From IDS-8 sp965651325 (GTDB lineage Bacteria; Pseudomonadota; Gammaproteobacteria; Steroidobacterales; Woeseiaceae): DNA of 17,293 bases. This document shows, in pieces, positions 1 through 7,700 of this stretch. A program made the position numbers and the translations under genes. Within the stretch, counting starts at the first letter, position 1. Each line of letters begins with the position of its first letter. The notes beneath the pieces were generated by a model, which saw only the letters and a program-made list of their open reading frames with translations, was not told the DNA's origin and did no database searches. The stretch spans positions 1 to 17,293 of the forward strand of contig CBFGSB010000054.1 of the NCBI GenBank assembly GCA_965651325.1. The letters run 5' to 3'.

Positions 1-960
1 CTGCAGGAGGTGCAGGCATCGCTGCAGGCGACGGCCGAGGCCGTGGCGGAGCTGGACGTGCTGGCCTGCTTCGCGGAGCGGGCCGCGGCGCTCGGCTTCA
101 CAGCGCCCGAGATCGTCGACGAGCCGTGCCTGGAAATCGAGGGGGGACGGCATCCGGTCGTGGAGCAGGTGATCGACACGCCGTTCGTGCCGAACGACCT
201 CTCACTCGGCGACGATACACGGCTGCTCGTGATCACCGGGCCCAACATGGGCGGCAAGTCGACCTACATGCGCCAGGTGGCGCTGATCGCGATCCTCGCG
301 CATGTCGGCAGCTTCGTGCCGGCGGAGCGCTGCCGGCTGGGACCGATCGACCGGATCTTCACGCGTATCGGCGCATCCGACGACCTCGCGGGCGGGCGCT
401 CGACCTTCATGGTCGAGATGACCGAGACCGCCACCATCCTCAACAACGCCACCGAGCGAAGCCTCGTGCTGATGGACGAGATCGGCCGCGGCACCAGCAC
501 CTTCGACGGTCTCTCGCTCGCGTTCGCGGTCGCGCACCACATCGGCGAGCGGCTGCGCGCGTTCACGCTGTTCGCAACCCACTACTTCGAGCTGACCGCG
601 CTCGCCGCGGAGCTGCCCGGCTGCGCGAACGTGCACCTGGATGCGACCGAGCACCAGGGCAAGCTCGTGTTCCTGCACGCGGTGAAGCCCGGTCCTGCAA
701 ACCGCAGCTATGGTTTGCAGGTCGCAGCGCTGGCGGGCGTGCCGCCGCAGGTCATCGACAAGGCGCGCGCCTACATGGCGCAACTGGAAGCGCCGCAGGC
801 CTCGGCGCCGCATCCCCAGTCGGAACTACCGCTCGCCGCGCCCGTCACCCGGTCCGACCCGCTGCGCGATGCCCTCGCTGCCACGGACCCGGATACCCTC
901 TCTCCGCGCGACGCCCTGGACCGGATCTACCGGTTGAAGCGGCTTGCCGGTTCGGACTGA
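1..960 (+). CDS. mutS: DNA mismatch repair protein MutS, C-terminal part (5' end outside window)
   Basis: The reading frame is open from the first base, so the gene enters from the left; 319 residues are visible. MutS recognises mismatches and uses ATP to recruit MutL. The visible part holds the end of the lever/clamp region and the whole ATPase domain. Walker A GPNMGGKST lies at visible residues 80-88, the STFMVEM signature just after residue 130, Walker B LVLMDE ends at D159/E160, and the FATHYFEL switch has its His at residue 194. The C-terminus carries the usual helix with DPDTLSPRDALD, involved in dimer/tetramer contacts in this family. Against a usual length of about 850-870 residues, some 530 N-terminal residues are missing, including the mismatch-binding domain. 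The GTG at position 10 is an internal codon, not the start. The identification is secure. Confidence 0.97.
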   Translation: MQEVQASLQATAEAVAELDVLACFAERAAALGFTAPEIVDEPCLEIEGGRHPVVEQVIDTPFVPNDLSLGDDTRLLVITGPNMGGKSTYMRQVALIAILAHVGSFVPAERCRLGPIDRIFTRIGASDDLAGGRSTFMVEMTETATILNNATERSLVLMDEIGRGTSTFDGLSLAFAVAHHIGERLRAFTLFATHYFELTALAAELPGCANVHLDATEHQGKLVFLHAVKPGPANRSYGLQVAALAGVPPQVIDKARAYMAQLEAPQASAPHPQSELPLAAPVTRSDPLRDALAATDPDTLSPRDALDRIYRLKRLAGSD

Positions 961-988
961 CCGGATCGGCCGCCACGTTTAGTCAAAT

Positions 989-1005
989 GCCTCCGACCCG
1001 GAGGC
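989..1005. terminator. Perfect hairpin downstream of mutS
   Basis: A perfect 7-bp inverted repeat, GCCTCCG-ACC-CGGAGGC, with a 3-nt loop lies 28 bp after the mutS stop. No T-run follows on the plus strand, so it is not a textbook intrinsic terminator. It may protect the mutS 3' end or terminate weakly. The symmetry is seen directly; the role is inference. Confidence 0.4.
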
Positions 1006-1046
1006 ACGCCCGGCCAGGTAGCACAAGCCGGGGTCGCCTGCTGGGT

Positions 1047-1052
1047 TATACT
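1047..1052 (+). promoter_or_regulatory. Candidate -10 element upstream of the ECF sigma gene
   Basis: TATACT stands out in GC-rich surroundings between the mutS hairpin and the sigma gene. No good TTGACA-like -35 is found 16-18 bp upstream. If it is used, transcription would start near 1058-1060. That favours the ATG at 1088 over the GTG at 1064, because the GTG's GAGGT box would lie at or before the transcript start. This is one AT-rich hexamer only. Confidence 0.3.
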
Positions 1053-1087
1053 GAGGTACGCAGGTGGACCGGCGGGTTCCGGCCACG

Positions 1088-1690
1088 ATGGATAACAATA
1101 AAATAACAAACCTCCTGAAGAGCTGGCGCGACGGGGACGAAGCCGCCCCCAACGAGCTCACCCCGCTGGTCTACGACCGGCTCCACGACCTCGCCAGGCG
1201 CTTGTTCCGCGCGGAGCGCGCCGGCCATACCCTGCAGCCCACGGCGCTGGTCAACGAGCTGTTCCAGCGCCTGATCGGCAGCGATGTCGACTGGCAGGAC
1301 CGCCATCACTTCTACGCGCTGTCCGCCCGCCTGATGCGGCGCATCCTCGTCAATCATGCCAACGCCCGCCAGGCCGCCAAGCGCGGCGGTGGCGCGCTGC
1401 ACGTGACACTCGACGAAACGAGCATCGCCGACGGCCATAACGACGCCGACATTCTTGCCGTGGACCAGGCGCTGAGCGAGCTGCAGGCATTCGACGCGCG
1501 CAAGGCAAACATCCTCGAGCTGCACTACTTCGCCGGCCTCACCTATACGGAGCTCGCCGACATGCTCGAGATCGCCGAATCGACCGTGCACCAGGACCTG
1601 CGCACGGCGAGGGCATGGCTGCACAGCCGGCTGGCGGACAACCCCGGGAAATGCAGGAGCAGCGGCGACGCACAAAAAAAATCGGGGTAA
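1088..1690 (+). CDS. ECF RNA polymerase sigma factor, TIGR02999 / ECF43-like (Sigma70_ECF family)
   Basis: The 200-residue protein has sigma region 2 at about residues 5-95 and region 4 at about 125-185, with a helix-turn-helix around LTYTELADMLEIAESTVHQ (residues 151-169). The motif GHTLQPTALVNE (46-57) is typical of the TIGR02999 family, whose genes often lie beside Ser/Thr kinases, as here. Where ordinary ECF factors carry the acidic DAED-like stretch of region 2.2, this protein has TLQPTALVNE with Thr48 and Thr52. In Vibrio EcfP a Thr in this region is phosphorylated by PknT to activate the factor. No anti-sigma gene is visible. The ATG is chosen because family members begin close to this point (MDNNKITNLLKSW). 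A GTG at 1064, adding 8 residues behind GAGGT, is a real alternative. An A8 run (1674-1681) lies near the 3' end. Confidence 0.9.
   Translation: MDNNKITNLLKSWRDGDEAAPNELTPLVYDRLHDLARRLFRAERAGHTLQPTALVNELFQRLIGSDVDWQDRHHFYALSARLMRRILVNHANARQAAKRGGGALHVTLDETSIADGHNDADILAVDQALSELQAFDARKANILELHYFAGLTYTELADMLEIAESTVHQDLRTARAWLHSRLADNPGKCRSSGDAQKKSG
1674..1681 (+). repeat. A8 homopolymer near the 3' end of the sigma gene
   Basis: Eight consecutive A residues form part of the codons CAA AAA AAA, a possible A-AAA-AAA slippery heptamer, in otherwise GC-rich DNA. A -1 shift would replace the last residues with about nine others (ending ...SAGFFG) before a TAA. Either product keeps regions 2 and 4 intact, so any effect would be limited to the tail. 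Confidence 0.5.
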
Positions 1691-1694
1691 GCGC

Positions 1695-1713
1695 GGGTTT
1701 CTTCGGCTAACCC
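1695..1713. other. Inverted repeat in the sigma-giant gene spacer
   Basis: GGGTT (1695-1699) pairs with AACCC (1709-1713) across a 9-nt loop, starting 4 bp after the sigma stop. It could be an RNA stem affecting readthrough or stability between the two genes. Short arms; the role is unknown. Confidence 0.3.
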
Positions 1714-1721
1714 CCACAGAA

Positions 1722-1735
1722 CCCGAACAATCGGG
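1722..1735. other. Second inverted repeat upstream of the giant gene
   Basis: CCCGA-ACAA-TCGGG is a perfect 5-bp stem with a 4-nt loop, 10 bp before the Shine-Dalgarno of the giant gene. With the preceding inverted repeat it fills most of the 66-bp spacer, so a structured leader or weak attenuator is possible. No T-tract follows. Confidence 0.3.
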
Positions 1736-1745
1736 CGCCCGCAAA

Positions 1746-1752
1746 GGGGGAG
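1746..1752 (+). promoter_or_regulatory. Ribosome binding site of the giant exported protein
   Basis: AGGGGGAG-type purine tract ends 4 nt before the ATG at 1757. It fixes this start and directly precedes a good signal peptide. Confidence 0.7.
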
Positions 1753-1756
1753 CACG

Positions 1757-4700
1757 ATGGACCTGCACCGTACACAAGCAAGGCGCGTACTGACCGGCAT
1801 GCTGCTCGCCGGGCTCGCGGCCCTCGGCGCCGCAGCGGCCTCAGCGGAATTCGCCGGGCCGTTCGACGACGAGCTGGGCCTCGACGAGGAACAGCAACGG
1901 GTCCAGAACAACGTCTCGCTCGGGACGATTGTGACCCTGAACTCGACAAGCGTGGCATCGATTCCGCTGGGCATGGTGCCGTCGGCCATCGTTTCGTACA
2001 CCGCGGAGGTGAGCGGTGTCGCAGCCGACTCGGGGCTCAAGTTCACCAAGGCCTACCTCGTGGCACCTGACGACCGTGCGCTGCTGCCGAACGCACGGAA
2101 TCAATGCGCCTATAGCTTCGATCTGCCGCAGACCGAGGCCGAGTTCCAGAATTTCCTGGGCTTATGGCCAAAGCTCGGTGAGGATCGGCTGTTCCGGCGG
2201 AACGACACGCCGATCAGCTTTGGAGCACTTGGCGTGCCGCAGATCTGGCACGCGAACACCGACGTGCTACTCAGCGTAACGAGCCTGTCTGCGGGCTTCG
2301 ATCCAACCGCCGGCACGTCGTCACAAGAAGTCTTCGTACCGCCCGGCGTGCACGAGATAGTGTGGCGCGCGGATACGCTGACCTACCCGGTCTGGGACTT
2401 TGTCCTCCCGGCCGCGCTGATGCCGGTGAACGCGGTAATGGAGGTAAAGTTCGGGCGCATTATCAAGAAACTCAAGCTGAGCCGCGGGCGCTTGCCCGAG
2501 CTCGTCGGTGCCGTCGACGATCCTGCATTGCTGGTACGCATGCTCAACCAGCTCAACCGCAAGATCAGGCTGTTCAGCATTCTCGAGAAAGCAGCGCCGC
2601 AACTCGCCGACGTTGGTCACGCGCTGACCGGCGAATACCTCGTCGAGCGGATCGTCGAGCCCACGAAGACGGTCTCGCGCGCCCGCGTCCAGAAATTCAC
2701 GGTCTACGACATGCTGGCGCCGGCGATCAGCACCTCGGCGCCCGACGTGACGCTCGAAGCCACCGACATCGGCGGCACGACCTTCAACCGCTACTTCGTC
2801 GACCTGCGGGACACGATCACCGCGACCGATCCCTGCGACCAGCCGCTCGTGGTCGTCCACGACGCACCGGAGGTATTGCCACTGGGCGTGACACTCGTTA
2901 CCTGGACCGTGCGTGACCCGGGCCCCACGCAACCCGGCATCGACCACAACGGCGACGGCATCGTCGACGAGAATGACGGTTACCGGACCGACAGTGTCGT
3001 GCAACTCATTACGGTCGAGGACACCCAGGCGCCGATCCTCGTACCGCCGCCCGGGGTGGTGATCGAAAGCGATACGGCGGTGGACCTGGACACGGCAGCT
3101 CTCGGCCAACCGCTCGTCGTGGACCTCGCGGACCTGCATCCCGACGTGACCAGCTCCACGGACAGCATCGACGGCATCGTCCCGCCCGATACGCGCACCG
3201 TCATCACCTGGGCGGCCGCCGACGATGCCTTGCCGACCCCGAACGTCGCGACGGCCGAGCAACTGGTGACCGTCAAGACCCCGGGCAGCAACACGCCGCC
3301 GGTCGCACAGGCGGCCAGCGCGCAAACCCTCACGTCGCAACCGGTCGACATCGTGCTCACCGGCGTCGACAACGACCTGCTGCCCTACTCGAACGACCCC
3401 GAAGGGCCTGCGGTCCCCGACCCGCTGCAGTTTCGCATCGAGCAACGGCCGCAGAACGGTGAATTCGTCGCTCCGTTGAAGCCGTTCTTCATCGACGATT
3501 ACCGCACCGACAAGGTCGGCGGCCTGATCGCGTACATCGAGTCCCGGCCGGACGCGGAAACCCTGATGGAGGAATACATCCTCGCCGTCAACACGAACGC
3601 CGTGCCGCAGTTCCTGGACGACGAGTTCTGCGCGGTCGACGAGCCCGCACCCGTCGACTTCGTCTTCGAGCCCCGCTACGTGCACGTGACCGACGAAGGC
3701 GAGGAATACTTCTTCGACCAGTTCCTGGTGTGCGATCCGAACGGCACCGGCGACCCCGAGTGGGCCACCTACCCGCGCATCTCGCGCTGGGGCGCCGGCA
3801 ACCAGTTCCTGGGACACGTCCGCATCGACGACAACGGCGGCGGCGTACCGGGCGAGGATGCGGTATTCCGCATCGACGACGAGGATTTCGTCTACTACGT
3901 CGACCCGAGCACCGGCGGCGAGGAAGTCGTATCCATACAACGTTGTGCGGCGGACTTTACGAACACGACGACCACGCCCCCGTTCTGCCAGTCGCAGGGC
4001 TTCGGGCCGGTCGACGCGAACGACGCTTATCCGAACGGCGGCTGGGATCCCGAGACGGCGCTGGTCGACATCGAACGCGAGCTCGTTTACGTCGTCGCCG
4101 GCCCCACGATCAACGTGTTCGACTACCGGCACGAGGACCCGGACAACGACAGTTCGCCGCGCCACCCGGCATTGCGGATCGCGGCGCTCGTAGACGACCT
4201 CGGCAGCGACCAGGTACTGGACGTGGGCGCCTGCGGCCCAGCGGGGACGGCGCAGTTCCATCCCTCGATGGAGGTGGATTCCGCCGGCAACCTGTACGTG
4301 AGCGACAACGAGTGCCACCGCATCCACAAATTCGAGGCTTCCCACTTCGACGAGGACGGCGTGTTCGTGCCCGGCGCCTACGTCGGCTGGATGGGCAAGT
4401 GCACGGGCAGCAACAACCTGGCCTGCGACGTCGACAACCAGCGCACCAAGGGCTATAGCTGCACGGCCGCGGCCCAGTGCACGACGGGTGCGACCCAAAA
4501 CGGCGAGGGAATCGGCCAGTTCTTCAACCCGGCGTTCCTCGCCATCGACCCCAACGATATCCTGTACGTAGCCGACTACGACAACAGCCGCATCCAGCGT
4601 TTCAGCCCGGATGGCACGTTCGCCGGGCAGGCCGCCTCGACCGGAAACGGCATCAATGCGGATACCGACGGCGGGTTCGTGCTCGGCAACATGGGCCCGC

Positions 4701-7700
4701 CCAAGCATGTCTCCGTCAATTCGACCGATTTCTACGTCGTGGACCAGTCGGAGAACTTCGTCCACAACTTCGATACCTCGCCGTTCAAGGACATCACGCC
4801 TTCCAGCGCGACCGTCACCTACGTATCGGATTTCGCCTTCCACAGCGCGGCCGACACATTCTCGTACTCCGTCAACGACGGCCTGGTCGACAGCGCAGCG
4901 GCGGTCGTCAACGTCGCCGTGGCGCGCAACTACCGGCAACCGCAGCCGGAGGGCCGCGACGTAGCCGCTCGCGAGGACCGCTCCGTCGTCATCGTGCTGC
5001 GCGGCACGGATCCGGACGGCATCGCCTCGCGCGATTTCAATGGACTGGACGAGCTGACGTTCGAGATCGTCGAGCAGCCGGCTTTCGGCCGCCTCGAGCC
5101 TGGCGGCGATCCCGGCGATGTGACGATCGACCCCGGCATGGCGGTCTGGACCTACACGCCGGATCGCGACTACTTCGGCCCCGACGCGTTCACGTTCACG
5201 GTGCATGATGCGTTCACCGACGAGGCGTTCGACGGCGCCACCCCGATACCCGAACCCTACGGCGCGGCCGGACCGGCAACCGTCAACATCGACGTGGAGT
5301 CCGTCAACGACAGCCCGATCGTGCGCATCGAGACGCCGGAGCGTGTTGCCGCCGGCTTCCCGCTGATGCTGTCGGCCAAGGTGTACGACGATTTCGGCAC
5401 GACCTACGACTTTACGCTCCACTGGGGCGACGGCAGCGTCTCCACCAACGGTGAGATGCTGCACGACGACAACGGCACGCCAAACGACGTCGAGGACGAC
5501 ACCGTGACCCTGAGCGGCGTCGTCTACAGCAAGGCAGGCCTGAACAATATCGGCGAATCGCCGGTGAATGCGCTGCACACGTACACCAGCGCCGGCGATC
5601 GCACGATCCGGCTGTGCATGCGGGACGCCGGCCGTCTCGAGACCTGCTCGAGCATCGAGGTGACCGTCGAGCCCCTGGTCGCCCTGAGCGTAGGGCTCGA
5701 GCTGTCACATCCGGAGATCGTGGACGGCCTGCTGTTCGAGACGTCCATCGACCTCGAAAATGCCGTGCCGTCCGGCGGTGTCGCGGGCCTTGCGGCGGAC
5801 AACGTGACCCTGCAGATGGAGATCCCGGAAGTACTGACCGTGCAGAGCCACACGACCGACACGGGAAGCTGCGCGGTCGCCGCCGGCATGTTCGAGTGCG
5901 CGTTCGGGACGCTGGCGAGCGGCGCCGCGCCGTCCGTCAACCTGGTGCTGCACGGCAACGGCACGCTGTTGCACGATCGCACCCTGGTGCTGGACGCCGT
6001 GCTGACGACCGATACGCCGGCGCTCGTCGATACGTTCATCAGCTCGCGCGGTATCGACCTGCTGGCCGTGAACCTGGATCGTGACGGCGACGGCTTGCCC
6101 AACATCTTCGAGGCGGTGCACGACGTCGCCGAGCCGGACGCCGACGAAGACGGCGACGGCCTGACGAACCTCGAGGAGTTCGAAGCGGGCACCTCGCCGC
6201 GGCAGGCGGACAGCGACGGCGACGGCATCGGTGACGGCGACGAGTTGAATTTGCACGGCTCGGATCCCCTGCAAACCGATTCGGACGACGACGGGCTGCC
6301 GGATGCCGACGAGCTGAACGTCCACGGCACCGATCCGGCGTCGGACGATTCCGACGGCGACGGCATGCGCGACAACTGGGAGCTCGACAACGGCTTCGAT
6401 CCCACCGTCGCCGACGGCGACGGCGACGCGGACGGGGACGGCCTGAGCGATGCCGAAGAATTCGCCCACGGAAGCGACCACCTGGACCCGGACACCGACG
6501 GCGACGGGCTGGACGACGGCGAGGAGGTCAACGCGTACGACACCGACCCAGCCGTTGCGGACAGCGACGAGGACGGGCTCGATGACGGCGACGAGATCGC
6601 CGCCGGCACGCTGCCGAACAAGCCGGACAGCGACGACGACGGTTTGCTGGACGGCACGGAGGTGCACGTGGCGGCCACGGACCCGCTGCTCGCCGACACG
6701 GATCGCGACGGGCTGCCCGACGGCTACGAGTACCTGAACGAGCGGCTTCCCGGCTTTCCCGACTACCGGCTGGCGGCCGGCGGGCTCTCCTCCTGCGCGC
6801 TCACGGACGCGGGCGTCGAATGCTGGGGTCGCAACGACCGCGGACAGGCACCGAGCGTGGTGCCCGGCCTCGACGATCCCCAGGCCCTGACCGTGGGATT
6901 CGTGCACGCCTGCGCGCTCGACCGCCACGCGGACAACACAAACGAGGTCGTCTGCTGGGGCGACAACGCCTTCGGCCAGTCGACCGTGCCGGCATTGAAC
7001 GACCCGGTACAGGTCGCGGCCGGCGGTTATCACAATTGCGCGCTCGACAGGCAGCCGGACACCTCGCTGGCCCTGGTGTGCTGGGGCCGGGACGAGAACG
7101 GCGCCGTGTCCGCGGCGCCGACCGACCTCGAGCAGCCGCTCCAGCTCGTCTCCACGATCAGCGGCAGCGGAAGCTGCGTGCTGGACCGCACCGCGAGCGG
7201 CACCGAGCTCAGGTGCTGGGGGCATCCGGATGTCGCCACCGACCCGCCGGCGGAATTCGGCGACGAGGTCGCGGCGCTGGCGCTCGGCCATCGCCACGGC
7301 TGCATCGTGGCCGGCGGCGAGCGCCGCTGCTGGGGCCTGAACGACGACGGCCAGGCGCCGCCGGGACCGTTCGCGAGCCAGGCGGTAGAGGTGTCCCTGG
7401 GCGGCTTCCATAGCTGCGCGCTCGAGCGCGGCGACGAGGAGACCTACGGCGTCGCCTGCTGGGGCCGCAACGTCGATGGCCAGGCCAGCGTGCCGGAGAG
7501 CCTCGAGCGGCCGCTCAACCTCGCGTCCGGCAGTCACCATAGCTGCGCGCTCGACAGTGGCAGCGCGAAGTGCTGGGGCGTCGAGACACAGTTCGACGAG
7601 GGCCAGGCGCCGGCCGAGCGGCAGCTCGCCATCGACCCCGACAGCGACGGCGTGCCCACGGCCGAGGAACTGGCGAACGGCACCAGCCCGATCGATGCCG

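Noticed and set aside
10..960. GTG at position 10 as a start of a short MutS
   Set aside because: The frame is open to the window edge and the residues before the GTG continue the MutS fold; it is an internal Val codon.
2321..5578. 1085-codon open frame on the minus strand
   Set aside because: Same kind of shadow opposite the N-terminal half of the giant gene; no recognisable motif.
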